Origin: VAXT01 sp964591295
Lineage (GTDB): Bacteria; Actinomycetota; Thermoleophilia; Gaiellales; Gaiellaceae
DNA length: 64,000 nt
NCBI GenBank assembly: GCA_964591295.1
Contig: CAZQAG010000003.1
Coordinates: 22,494-86,493 of the forward strand
Direction: 5' to 3'
The position numbers were made by a program, and so were the translations under genes. Shown in pieces: positions 31,626 through 41,006 of the stretch. The notes under the pieces were generated by a model. The model did not search any database, was not told the origin of the DNA, and saw only the letters and a program-made list of their open reading frames with translations. Within the stretch, counting starts at the first letter, position 1. Each line of letters opens with the position of its first letter.

Positions 31626-32953
31626 GTGGCTAAGAAGGCGGTGAAAGCTCCTGCGACGAAGAGCGCGCGGAATGGCGCGTCCGCAAAGGACGGCGCCGCC
31701 CCCGCACGAGAAGTCCTCGTCGCCGACATCATCATCAAGAACGCGCCCGATCCGGTGTTCGTCTCCGACCTCGAGGGCAAGATCCTCCAGGCGAACGACG
31801 CCGTCTCGCAGCTCCTCGGCTTCCGGCAGGACGAGGTCGTCGAGCAGTCCCTCTCGCGCTTCATCAGCGCCGAGGAGACCCGCGAGTTCACGGCCGCTCT
31901 GCGCGAAGTCGTCGAGCACGGCGTAACGCGAAACGCGGTGCTCAATCCGCGCTCGGCCTCGGGCGAGGTGATCCCGACCAGCCTCAACGCCTCCGCCCTG
32001 CGCGACTCCGACGGGAAAGTGATCGGCGCCATCGGGATCCTGCGCGACATGCGTGAGCTGGACAAGGCCCGCGCATACGCCCAGCGCCTGATCGAGGACG
32101 CGCCCGACCCGGTGTTCGTCTCCGATCTCGAGGGCAAGATCCTCCAGGTCAACGAGGCCGTCTCGCAGCTCCTCGGCTTCCGGCAGGACGAGGTCGTCGA
32201 GCAGTCGCTCTCGCGCTTCATCAGCCCGGAGGAGACCCGCGAGTTCACGGCCGCCCTGCGGGAGGTCGTCGAGCGCGGCGTGACTCGAAATGCCGTTCTG
32301 AATCCGCGAGCCGCGACGGGCGAGGTGATTCCGACCAGCCTCAACGCCTCAGCCCTCCGCGATGCCGACGGCAACGTGATCGGCGCGATCGGTGTGCTCA
32401 GGGACATGCGCGAGTTGGACAAGGCTCGCGCGTACGCCCAGAGCCTGATCGAGAACGCGCCCGACCCGGTGTTCGTCTCCGACCTCGAGGGCAAGATCCT
32501 CCAGGTCAACGAAGCCGTCTCCCAGCTCCTCGGCTTCCGCCAGGACGAGGTCGTCGAGCAGTCGCTCTCGCGCTTCATCAGCCCGGAGGAGACCCGCGAG
32601 TTCACCGCCGCCCTGCGCGAGGTCGTCGAACGCGGCGTGACCCGAAACGCGCGGCTGAACCCGCGCACCGCCACCGGCGAGGTGATTCCGACGAGCCTCA
32701 ACGCCTCCGCCCTCCGCGACGCCGACGGCAACGTGATCGGCGCGATCGGCGTGCTCAGGGACATGCGCGCGTACGAGGAGGTCGTGCGCGACCTGGAGCA
32801 GTCCAAGACTGAGCTTCAGGAGAAGATCCTCGACCTCGAGAAGTTCGAGGAGGTCGTCGTCGGGCGCGAGCTCAAGATGATCGCGCTCGAGAAGGAGCTC
32901 GAGGGCCTCCAGCAAGAGGTCGAGAGCCTCAGGACCGAGCGCGCCGGAAATTA

Positions 32954-32954
<1 letters not shown>
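31626..32954 (+). CDS. Triple-PAS sensor protein with C-terminal coiled coil
   Basis: A 442-residue soluble protein with no kinase domain. After a basic Ala/Lys-rich leader (1-30) come three PAS domains that are almost identical (starting APDPVFVSDLEGKILQ, with VSQLLGFRQDEVVEQSLSRFIS inside), then a charged coiled coil (about 385-442) of Leu/Glu/Lys heptads. It starts the operon with the two kinases and overlaps the next start (TAATG). I infer it feeds a cytoplasmic signal, or a dimer scaffold, into the following kinase, whose N-terminus is also coiled-coil. GTG start after GGGAGGG. Confidence 0.88.
31743..32770 (+). repeat. Three tandem PAS-coding repeats with an exact 357-bp period
   Basis: Units begin at 31743, 32100 and 32457 (119 codons each) and are near identical in DNA and protein, with scattered mostly silent differences. 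The third unit breaks off after RDMR, where the coiled coil begins. Confidence 0.92.
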
Positions 32955-34017
<1,063 letters not shown>

Positions 34018-34021
<4 letters not shown>

Positions 34022-35496
34022 ACCAGGCGCGGATCCTGATCGTCGACGACGACGTCGCGCTGCTCGAGGCGCTCCCGCAGACACTCAAGCTGCGCATGGA
34101 TGGCATCACCATCGACACCTCCGAGACCGCGGACGACGCCCTCGAGCGCATCCGCGACATCGACTACGACGCGATCGTCAGCGATATCAAGATGCCCGGA
34201 ATGGACGGGCTCGCCCTCCTGCGTGAGATCGAGCAGGCCCGTCCCGGCACGCCGACACTCCTCATCACCGGCCACGGCGAGCACGACCTCGCCGTCCAGG
34301 CGCTCCGCGGCGGCGCCTATGACTTCGTCGCCAAGCCGATCGACCGCGACTACTTCGTCGCCTCGCTGGAGCGGGCGATTCAGGTGCGCCGGCTCGACCA
34401 CGAGATCGAGCGGCAGCGGCTCGCACTCGAGCGCCACGCACTCGTCCTCGAACACGTCGACGACGGAGTGTTCCTCGTCGACGAGGACGGTCTTGTCCAG
34501 CACTGGAACCCGGCCGCTCAGGCGATCACGGGCCTCGCGGCGGAGGACGTCCTCGGCCGCCTGGCCGACGACGCGCTGCCCGGGTGGAAAGCGTTGGGGC
34601 CGACCGTGCCCGTCGCCTCGGTTCCCGGGCCGGGAACCACGGACACGAGGACGTTTCCGGTCGAGATCGACGGGCGCGAGCTGTGGCTCTCCATCTCCGG
34701 GGTCGAGTTCCCCGGCGGCGTGGTCTATGCGTTCCGCAACCTGACCGAGGAGCGCGCGCTCGAGGAGCTCAAAGGCGAATTCGTGGCCACGGTCTCGCAC
34801 GAGCTCCGCACGCCGCTGGCGGCGATCTACGGATCGGCCCAGACGTTGCTCCGCCGTGACGTGGAGCTCGAGGAGTCGAGCAAGGACCGACTGCTCAAGG
34901 TGATCGCGTCGGAGTCGGAGCGCCTTACGCGGATCGCGTCCGAGATTCTCCTGGCGAACAACCTCGACTCGGGCCGATTGCTCCTGGAGCGACAAGAGAT
35001 CGACGTCGTCCAGCTGGCGCGAGACGTCGTCGAGGAGATGCGCAGCCTGTTCGCCGACCGCAAAGGGATCTCCTTCGAGCTCGACGTTCCGGACTCGCCC
35101 GAGCTCTATCACGGCGACGCCGACAAGCTGCGCCAGGTCCTGCTCAACCTCCTCGACAACGCGGTCAAGTACTCCCCGCAGGGAGGTCCCGTGGAACTGC
35201 GCGTCGAAACGCACGAGGACGCGCTCCGGCTCGCCGTGAGAGACGAGGGGCTCGGAATAGCCCCGGGCGAGCAGGCCCGAATCTTCGGCAAGTTCTACCG
35301 CGTCGACCCGCAGCAGTCGCGCGGCGTTGGCGGGACCGGGCTCGGCCTCTACATCTCTCGCGAGCTCGTGCGCCACATGGAGGGCCGACTCACGGTCAGC
35401 TCGCGCGAGGGGGAGGGCTCGACCTTCGTCCTCGAGCTCCCTCGGATCCTCGCCCAAGCGTCGGCCCAAGCCGCTGCGGTCGCCCGCCCCGCGTAG
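34018..35496 (+). CDS. Receiver-PAS-histidine kinase hybrid
   Basis: A 492-residue soluble kinase with an N-terminal receiver (about 1-120; DDD, acceptor Asp in VSDIKMPGMDG, TGHG, Lys in FVAKPID), a PAS domain (about 140-245), and a HisKA/HATPase core: FVATVSHELRTPLAAI, NLLDNAVKYS, DEGLGI, GTGLGLYIS. The receiver-first order lets the upstream kinase modulate this kinase. It ends the three-gene operon and no DNA-binding output is encoded, so the final target is elsewhere, perhaps the lone receiver at 5.7 kb (inference). Confidence 0.93.
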
Positions 35497-35529
35497 AGGG
35501 AACCTCCGCCCTGCGGCGAAGCAGGCGCC

Positions 35530-35721
35530 ATGATGAGCTTCGGATTCCGAGGCCTGCTGTTGCTTCTGGCGGTCGTGCTGTTCGTCGTGGGCGCGCTCAG
35601 CGACAACGAAAACAAGCTAGACCTGCTCTATTGGGGTCTGGCTGTTTTCGCGGCGTCGTTCATCGTCGACAGCCTGCCGCTCGGCAACATGATGGGCCAA
35701 AAAGACCGGGATCGCACCTAA
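35530..35721 (+). CDS. Small membrane protein, unknown
   Basis: A 63-residue protein with two hydrophobic helices (about 6-23 and 32-48), start ATG 35530 or 35533, ending NMMGQKDRDRT. It follows the kinase operon after 33 nt. No family is recognised, but hydrophobicity and codon use agree with a real gene. Confidence 0.45.
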   Translation: MMSFGFRGLLLLLAVVLFVVGALSDNENKLDLLYWGLAVFAASFIVDSLPLGNMMGQKDRDRT

Positions 35722-35738
35722 CCCGGGCTGATTAAGCG

Positions 35739-35927
35739 TTGACCGGTTCGGGCACACCCGAAGGGATGCCCGAACCGGTCGAAACGCCCAAACGACTCTT
35801 TCGCCGCGCGGTTCGCGGACGAGACGAGACGACTCCTGCCATCGTCCTCGGCGGCGTGACCATGCTGATCGGTGGGGCCGTCGCCGTGCTCGTCGCGGTC
35901 GTGCTGCTCGTCTACTTCTTCGTCTAG
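35739..35927 (+). CDS. Small single-span membrane protein, unknown
   Basis: A 62-residue (TTG 35739) or 53-residue (ATG 35766) protein: a charged cytosolic part, then one transmembrane helix (about 34-60, IVLGGVTMLIGGAVAVLVAV) at the C-terminus, a tail-anchored layout. The start region coincides with a perfect 14-bp inverted repeat, so the choice of start is uncertain. Function unknown. Confidence 0.4.
   Translation: MTGSGTPEGMPEPVETPKRLFRRAVRGRDETTPAIVLGGVTMLIGGAVAVLVAVVLLVYFFV
35741..35780. repeat. Perfect 14-bp inverted repeat at the start of a small gene
   Basis: Arms GACCGGTTCGGGCA and TGCCCGAACCGGTC with a 12-nt loop that holds GAAGGG and the first base of ATG 35766. In RNA the hairpin would enclose the start codon. 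Confidence 0.7.
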
Positions 35928-36078
35928 TCCGACGAGCGGGAATGCCGCTCGCGCCGGCGACTGACCTCCCGGGCTCTCTTTCATGCCGCCGAGATCACCG
36001 CACGCGCGCTTCCCGCCCGCAGGCGGCAGCGGAATGTGGTGGTATGTCGTGTCCCGAAAATCTCAAGGGGGAGTAGAG

Positions 36079-37764
36079 ATGCGCAAGAACAAGCTTGCTG
36101 CGGCTCTGTTCACCGCAGCCCTAGCGACGCTGGCCCTCGCGGCCGGAGTCGCCAACGCGGCTTCGGGAGGGCCTGGGCCGCTACGGCCGACGGTCGGAAC
36201 CGCGGTCGCATTCGATACAAGCCCGGCGCTCCGTGACATGCCGATGATCGCGCCCGGCGGAGGCGCGCAGACCGGGTTCATGAGGCAAGTCCCCACCGAT
36301 CGCTCGTTGGTCGGTCGGGTCGCACTGGGGAAGCACCAGCCCGATGGGGCCCTGCAGAACGCAGAGGCCCCCAACGCGATGCCCGGACCACTGTTCACGT
36401 TCGAGGGCCCGAGCAACGCGGACAACCTCGGGATCTTCGGGTTCCGCGTCAACCCGCCGGATCCCGTCGGCGACGTCGGCAAGCACCACTACGTCGCCAT
36501 GGTCAACCTGACCTTCGCGATCTACACCAAGACGGGTGGGCTGCTCTACGGGCCCGCGGACACGGGGACGCTCTGGCAGGGCTTCAGCGTTCCTGACTGC
36601 ACGGAGCCGAACGGCGACCCGATCGTCGTCTACGACGAGATCTCGAACCGCTGGATCCTGACCCAGTTCACGACCGACGGGCCGGAGTTCTGGAACTGCG
36701 TCGCGGTCTCGAAGACCCCCGATCCGCTCGGGCAGTACCACCGTTACGCGTTCTCGACCGGAGAGTACTTCCCGGACTACCCGAAGTACGGCGTGATGCC
36801 CGAGGGCCTGTACATCACGACCCGCGAGTTCGGCCCGGTCGACGAGTACCGGATCGGGATCTATGCGATCAACCGGCACCAGTTGGTCGCAGGGCGCCCG
36901 AACCCGACGGTCGTCTCGTTCTACCTGGTCCTGGGGGAGGATCCGCTCTACCTCTTGGGCGACGGACTCCTGCCGGCCGACCTCGACGGGAGGAAGAAGC
37001 CGCCGCCGCACAGCCCCCAGTACTTCGCGGGGACGATGGACGACGACTATGTCTACGGAGCTCCGTTCGACGCGATCAACTGGTTCGCGGCGGACGTCAA
37101 CTTCCAGCATCCGGAGAACTCGACCTTCGGGCTGACGGCGCAGCTTCCAACCGCGCCGTTCGACTCGAACTATCCGTGTGCGCCGGGTCCCCGTGACTGT
37201 CTGCCGCAGCCCGGCGTCGTGGATCCAAACCAGTACATCGACATCCTCTCGTACCGGCAGCGGCCGACCTACCGGCTCCAGTACCGGAACTTCGGGACGC
37301 ACGAGTCGCTCGTCACTAACCAGTCGGTCGAGGCGCGGCCCAACGTGGCCGGGGTGCGCTGGTACGAGATCCGGAACCCGCAAAACCCGGTCATTTACCA
37401 GCAGGGCACGTATGCGCCGACCGACGGCGTCCACCGCTGGATGGGCAGCGTTGCGACGGACAAGTACGGCAACATGGCCGCCGGATACAGCGTCGTCAAC
37501 GCGACAGACGTCTACCCGGGCATCCGCTACGCCGGACGCCTCCCGGGCGACCCGCTCGGGCAGCTCTCACAGGGCGAGGCGACGCTCCAGAACGGAAGCG
37601 GCTCGCAGCTCACGACGAACTCGCGCTGGGGCGACTACACGTCACTGAACGTCGACCCGCGCGACGACTGCACCTTCTACTACATCAACGAGTACTACGC
37701 GATCACCGAGCTGGCGGCCTGGCAGACGCGCATCGGCGCGTTCAAGTTCCCAAGCTGCCGCTGA
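36079..37764 (+). CDS. Large secreted protein, probable beta-propeller, unknown function
   Basis: A 561-residue exported protein. The signal peptide covers about 1-28 (KLAAALFTAALATLALAAGVANA). The mature part is rich in aromatic residues and beta strands, with motifs such as VVYDEISNRWILTQFT, YFPDYPKYGVMPEGLYITT, and a conserved-looking end NSRWGDYTSLNVDPRDDCTFYYINEYY, as in large surface proteins of unknown role. ATG 36079 follows AGGGGGAG. A strong terminator closes the gene. I do not assign an activity. Confidence 0.7.
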   Translation: MRKNKLAAALFTAALATLALAAGVANAASGGPGPLRPTVGTAVAFDTSPALRDMPMIAPGGGAQTGFMRQVPTDRSLVGRVALGKHQPDGALQNAEAPNAMPGPLFTFEGPSNADNLGIFGFRVNPPDPVGDVGKHHYVAMVNLTFAIYTKTGGLLYGPADTGTLWQGFSVPDCTEPNGDPIVVYDEISNRWILTQFTTDGPEFWNCVAVSKTPDPLGQYHRYAFSTGEYFPDYPKYGVMPEGLYITTREFGPVDEYRIGIYAINRHQLVAGRPNPTVVSFYLVLGEDPLYLLGDGLLPADLDGRKKPPPHSPQYFAGTMDDDYVYGAPFDAINWFAADVNFQHPENSTFGLTAQLPTAPFDSNYPCAPGPRDCLPQPGVVDPNQYIDILSYRQRPTYRLQYRNFGTHESLVTNQSVEARPNVAGVRWYEIRNPQNPVIYQQGTYAPTDGVHRWMGSVATDKYGNMAAGYSVVNATDVYPGIRYAGRLPGDPLGQLSQGEATLQNGSGSQLTTNSRWGDYTSLNVDPRDDCTFYYINEYYAITELAAWQTRIGAFKFPSCR

Positions 37765-37782
37765 GCAATCCCTTCAACCATC

Positions 37783-37810
37783 CCACGGGCCCGCTTCGGC
37801 GGGCCCGTGG
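37783..37810 (+). terminator. Intrinsic terminator
   Basis: Perfect 12-bp stem (CCACGGGCCCGC / GCGGGCCCGTGG) with a TTCG tetraloop, then TGTTTCTG, 18 nt past the stop of the secreted protein gene. Confidence 0.85.
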
Positions 37811-37848
37811 TGTTTCTGCCCGCTCGACCGGGGTATGCTCACGACTAG

Positions 37849-38805
37849 GTGAAGCGGCTCCTCGCACTCTGCGGGATCGCGGCCTCGCTCGCGGTCGCCG
37901 CCGCAGCCGACACGGATTCGCGGCTGCGCCCTCCGGCGCTCCTGACGTACTCCGTGGTCTACGGGCCAGGACATGCAGGTGGCCCCGGCGGAGGCCTGTG
38001 CTTGGCCCGGTCCGATGGATCTCGGCGCGCCCGGCTCACGCGGCGCAATGAGGACCGATCCGGTTCCTGGTCTCCGAACGGACGCTTTGTCGTCTTCGCG
38101 CGCGGGGCGAGCGGCAGTCAGGCCGTGCGGATCCTCGTCGCCGACACCCGCGGCCGTGTCGTCCGGGAGCTCAAGTCGGCGGGCGCAAACGCGGATCCCG
38201 CCTGGGCGCCCAACGGGGGACGGATCGCTTACGTGTCCCGGGATCGGGTTTCGCGCATCGTCGTCGCGACCGCCACGGCGGGACGCGTCCTCGCCGAAAC
38301 AACAACCCGGGCGGGCCTCCTCGGCAGACCGGCCTGGTCGCCCGACGGGCGCCGGATCGCCTTCGCCGAAGAAGTGGATATCGACGCGGGTCGTCAGTCC
38401 GGAACGAGCCGCATCGTCGTTGTCAACGCCGACGGGAGCGGCCGACGCGTGCTCGTTGGTCAGGCCTCCGACCCGGCGTGGTCGCCGGACGGCTCGAAGC
38501 TCGCCTACGTTGCTTACGCCTCGCGTTTCGCCGAGTCGGGAGACATCGCAGTCGCGAACGCCGACGGCAGCGGCGCCCGCACTCTTATCGCGACGCGCGA
38601 ATCCGAGTCGAGGCCGGCGTGGTCACCCTCGGGGCGCCTGATCGCATTCGCCCGGGGGGATTCCGCGGCAGGTGCCATCGTCGTCGTGCCCAGCGGTGGC
38701 GGCGCAGAGCGCGTCGTCGTTCGCTCACGTTCCTACGGCGCCCTGGACCCGGCATGGCGGTCACCGGCTGTGCTGCCGAAGGCTCGACGTCCAGCCTGCT
38801 CTTAG
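37849..38805 (+). CDS. Secreted TolB-like PD40 beta-propeller protein
   Basis: A 318-residue protein with a signal peptide (about 1-20) and about six PD40/TolB-type blades recognisable by repeats of SWSPNGRFVVFA, AWAPNGGRIAYVS, AWSPDGRRIAFAE, AWSPDGSKLAYVA and AWSPSGRLIAFAR. Such propellers bind peptides or sugars outside the membrane; it is not TolB of the Tol-Pal system, since no partner genes are present. GTG start. TATGCT lies 9 nt upstream and no ribosome site is seen. Confidence 0.8.
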   Translation: MKRLLALCGIAASLAVAAAADTDSRLRPPALLTYSVVYGPGHAGGPGGGLCLARSDGSRRARLTRRNEDRSGSWSPNGRFVVFARGASGSQAVRILVADTRGRVVRELKSAGANADPAWAPNGGRIAYVSRDRVSRIVVATATAGRVLAETTTRAGLLGRPAWSPDGRRIAFAEEVDIDAGRQSGTSRIVVVNADGSGRRVLVGQASDPAWSPDGSKLAYVAYASRFAESGDIAVANADGSGARTLIATRESESRPAWSPSGRLIAFARGDSAAGAIVVVPSGGGAERVVVRSRSYGALDPAWRSPAVLPKARRPACS

Positions 38806-38862
38806 GCCGGCAGGCGCGGAGGATTCCGACGGCGTGCAGTTGCCGCTCGCCTAGCTCTTCAC

Positions 38863-39378
38863 CTATACCGACGAGCGCTCGAGCTCGAAGACGAGCTCAA
38901 GCCCGTCCTCGTCGTCCATTTCCTCGCCGGTATGGATGAAGCCGAGCCGGCGAATGATCGCGAGCGAAGACTCGTTTCCAGGAGAGCTGCAGGCGATGAA
39001 GTGTCGGATTCCACGCTCCTGCGCCCGGCGGATCAGCTCGGTCGCAGCGGCCGTCGCGTAGCCACGGTGCCGGTACCCGGGCTCGATCGTGTACCCGAGC
39101 TCGACCGCGTCCGGGTTCTGCCTGGTGTTCACCCCCGGCGGTCCGTGGTAACCGGCGTGCCCGATCATGCGGCCTTCGAGGACGACCGCGAACGGGCTCC
39201 AGTCCTGGAATCGCGCGTCCTTGCGCATCTGGCCCAGCCGAAGCTCGAGGAAGCGGCGCTCGCCCGTCCGCGGGAACTCATCCGGGAGCTCGGCCCCGAG
39301 CACGGTCGCCGCTTCGTCGCGTCGGCCGTCGAGTATCGCCTCCAGGAACGCCGGCGTCATCGGGTAGAGCTCGACCAC
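38863..39378 (-). CDS. GNAT family N-acetyltransferase
   Basis: A 171-residue acetyltransferase of the RimJ/RimL type: VELYPMTPAFLEAILDGRRDEAATVLG, then the acetyl-CoA pyrophosphate-binding stretch YTIEPGYRHRGYATAAATELI (R/Q-x2-G-x-G/A) and the ERGIRHFIACSSPGNESSLAIIRRLGF segment. GTG 39378 starts 11 nt after the MarR stop, so the two genes form an operon. Whether the substrate is a protein or small molecule is open; linkage to a MarR regulator hints at detoxification (inference). Confidence 0.88.
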   Translation of the reverse strand: MVELYPMTPAFLEAILDGRRDEAATVLGAELPDEFPRTGERRFLELRLGQMRKDARFQDWSPFAVVLEGRMIGHAGYHGPPGVNTRQNPDAVELGYTIEPGYRHRGYATAAATELIRRAQERGIRHFIACSSPGNESSLAIIRRLGFIHTGEEMDDEDGLELVFELERSSV

Positions 39379-39389
39379 GAGCGGGGACG

Positions 39390-39857
39390 CTATTCGCCGC
39401 AGGGGCCCTCGCGCATGGGCAGCCGCTCGAGCAGGTCTGCGAGCGAGCGTAGCTCGCCCTTGTCGAACCGCTCCGAGAAGAGCGCACGCACGCTTGCGCG
39501 GTGCGTCTTGCCGGCCTCCCGAAGCTTCTCGTGGCCCTCGTCGGTCAGGACGGCGTAGGTCACGCGGGCATCCTCCGCGCAGGATCGGTTGCACACGTAT
39601 CCCGCTTGCTCGAGACCCTTGAGCAGGCGCGTGATGCCCGAGGGCGTGAGCAGGACGCGCTCGGCCAGATCGACCCGCTTGAGCGCGCGCTCCGGCGCCC
39701 GGGCGAGCTGAGCGAGGACGTCGAAGTCGTTGATCGTCAACCCGTGGGTCGCCAGGAGCTCCGAGTTGAACTGCCGCGTAACGGCTGCGTGAGCGCGGAG
39801 GAAGTTGATCCAGGCCTCCAGCTCTACACCTCGCAACTCTGATACTTGACTACTCAA
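39390..39857 (-). CDS. MarR family transcriptional regulator
   Basis: Winged-helix dimeric repressor of about 155 residues: helices LEAWINFLRAHAAVTRQFNSELL, DFDVLAQLARAPERALKRVDLAERVLLTPSGITRLLKGLEQAGYV, and the wing CAEDARVTYAVLTDEG. TTG 39857 has GGAGGA 3 nt upstream; a TTG at 39887 would add 10 residues. Either start lies inside a set of TTGA/TCAA palindromes shared with the divergent yceI-like gene, so it probably represses both directions. It is followed by the GNAT gene. Confidence 0.88.
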   Translation of the reverse strand: MSSQVSELRGVELEAWINFLRAHAAVTRQFNSELLATHGLTINDFDVLAQLARAPERALKRVDLAERVLLTPSGITRLLKGLEQAGYVCNRSCAEDARVTYAVLTDEGHEKLREAGKTHRASVRALFSERFDKGELRSLADLLERLPMREGPCGE

Positions 39858-39895
39858 GTGTCCTCCGCTATATTCTTGATTGCTCAACTATTGAG
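39844..39895. promoter_or_regulatory. Candidate MarR operator cluster
   Basis: Three inverted repeats in 52 bp: ACTTGACTACTCAAGT (39844-39859), TTGATTGCTCAA (39876-39887) and CTCAACTATTGAG (39883-39895). They share TTGA/TCAA half-sites and are AT-rich against a GC-rich background, between the divergent marR and yceI-like genes. Confidence 0.65.
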
Positions 39896-39932
39896 TACGC
39901 AAATAATAGCATCAGACCTGGAAGGAGTCCAG

Positions 39933-40439
39933 ATGTCAGCAGTTCAGACAGAAGCCACCACCCTCATCCCGACAGGGACGTGGGCCGTCGACCCGGTCCA
40001 TTCGAGCATCCGCTGGGACGTCATCGATCTCGACGCCGGGATGAAGTCGATTGCCGGCCGCTTCACCGAGTTCGAGGGTAGCGTCGAGGGCGGCGAGGAG
40101 CAGGCCGCGAGCGGCATCGTCCGCACGGCGAGCGTGCTCACGGATCACGAGCTGCGCGACGGCCACCTGCGCTCTGGCGACATGCTCGACACCGATCGGT
40201 TCCCCGAGATCCGCTTCGAGTCCAGCCGGATCGAGCAGGTCGACGGCAACCGCCACAAGATCGTCGGCGACCTGACGATCAAGGACGTTCCGGTCGGAGT
40301 CGAGCTCGACGCGAAGTTCCAGGGCACGGGTACCGACGCCGACGGCGTCGAGAAGACGCTGTTCCGCGTCGAGGGCTCGTTGGAATGGGGCCCAACCCGC
40401 GTGGAGATCACCGCCGACATCACGGCCATCCGCCAGTGA
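39933..40439 (+). CDS. YceI family protein
   Basis: A 168-residue lipocalin-like beta-barrel that binds polyprenyl or other lipids. Signatures: GTWAVDPVHSSIRWDVIDLDAGMKSIAGRFTEFEG, SVLTDHELRDGHLRSGDMLDTDRFPEIRFESSRIE, and GDLTIKDVPVGVELDAKF. It has no signal peptide, so it is the cytoplasmic form. ATG 39933 follows GGAAGGAG. It is divergent from marR with shared operator palindromes, and its stop overlaps the flavin reductase start (GTGA). Confidence 0.92.
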   Translation: MSAVQTEATTLIPTGTWAVDPVHSSIRWDVIDLDAGMKSIAGRFTEFEGSVEGGEEQAASGIVRTASVLTDHELRDGHLRSGDMLDTDRFPEIRFESSRIEQVDGNRHKIVGDLTIKDVPVGVELDAKFQGTGTDADGVEKTLFRVEGSLEWGPTRVEITADITAIRQ

Positions 40440-40999
40440 CCCGAATCCTCGCCATCTCGGGCAGCCTGCGAGAGCGCTCGTACAACCGCGCGCTCCTCCG
40501 GGCTGCCCGGGAGCTCGCGCCGGCCGGCGTCGAGATCGAGGAGTTCGACCTCTCCCCCATCCCCTTCTACGACGGTGACGTCGAGGCGGCCGGCGATCCC
40601 GAGCCGGTCGCCTCGCTGAGAGCCGCCGTCGCCGAGGCGGACGCGCTCTTGCTCGCGACCCCCGAGTACAACCGCGGCACCTCCGGCGTGCTGAAGAACG
40701 CGATCGACTGGCTCTCGCGCCCGGCGCTCGCGTCGGTCCTCCGGTGGAAGCCTGTCGCCGTCATCGGCGCCTCGACCGGCCGAGGCGGCACCCGCCGCGC
40801 GCAGCAACAGGTGCGAGACGCGCTCCTGCATCCCGGCGCGATCGTGCTCGAGGAGCCCGAGGTCGCCGTCCCGGTCGCCTGGGAGCACTTCGACGAGGAC
40901 GGCCGACTGGTGGACGAGAAGACGCGAGACTCGATCCGCGCGCTCGTCGAGGGCCTCGTAGCGGCCCCGCGGGCGCAACATCGCGTCGAAGCGGCATAG
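40436..40999 (+). CDS. NADPH-dependent FMN reductase family protein
   Basis: Flavodoxin-fold reductase of 187 residues. It starts VTRILAISGSLRERSYNRALLRAA (FMN phosphate loop GSLRxxSxN), with DLSPIPFYDGDVE, the ATPEYNRGTSGVLKNAIDWLSRP motif that is diagnostic of the family, and ASTGRGGTRRAQQQVR. It reduces quinones, azo compounds or chromate in relatives. GTG start overlaps the YceI gene stop; both are likely under the MarR regulator, consistent with redox or xenobiotic stress. Confidence 0.93.
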   Translation: MTRILAISGSLRERSYNRALLRAARELAPAGVEIEEFDLSPIPFYDGDVEAAGDPEPVASLRAAVAEADALLLATPEYNRGTSGVLKNAIDWLSRPALASVLRWKPVAVIGASTGRGGTRRAQQQVRDALLHPGAIVLEEPEVAVPVAWEHFDEDGRLVDEKTRDSIRALVEGLVAAPRAQHRVEAA

Positions 41000-41006
41000 T
41001 GGCGGC

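Noticed and set aside
31610..31626. GGGTCTGACC resembling half of the palindrome in the glycosyltransferase gene
   Set aside because: Only one arm is present; it is the ribosome-binding region of the PAS gene and forms no palindrome.
31743..32770. Regular repeats considered as a CRISPR array
   Set aside because: The 357-bp period, full coding capacity and absence of spacers rule this out; no CRISPR array was seen anywhere in the window.
31259..32806. Long minus-strand frame of 515 codons with repeated segments
   Set aside because: It is antisense to the three PAS repeats and to the XdhC gene end; the repetition simply mirrors the real gene.
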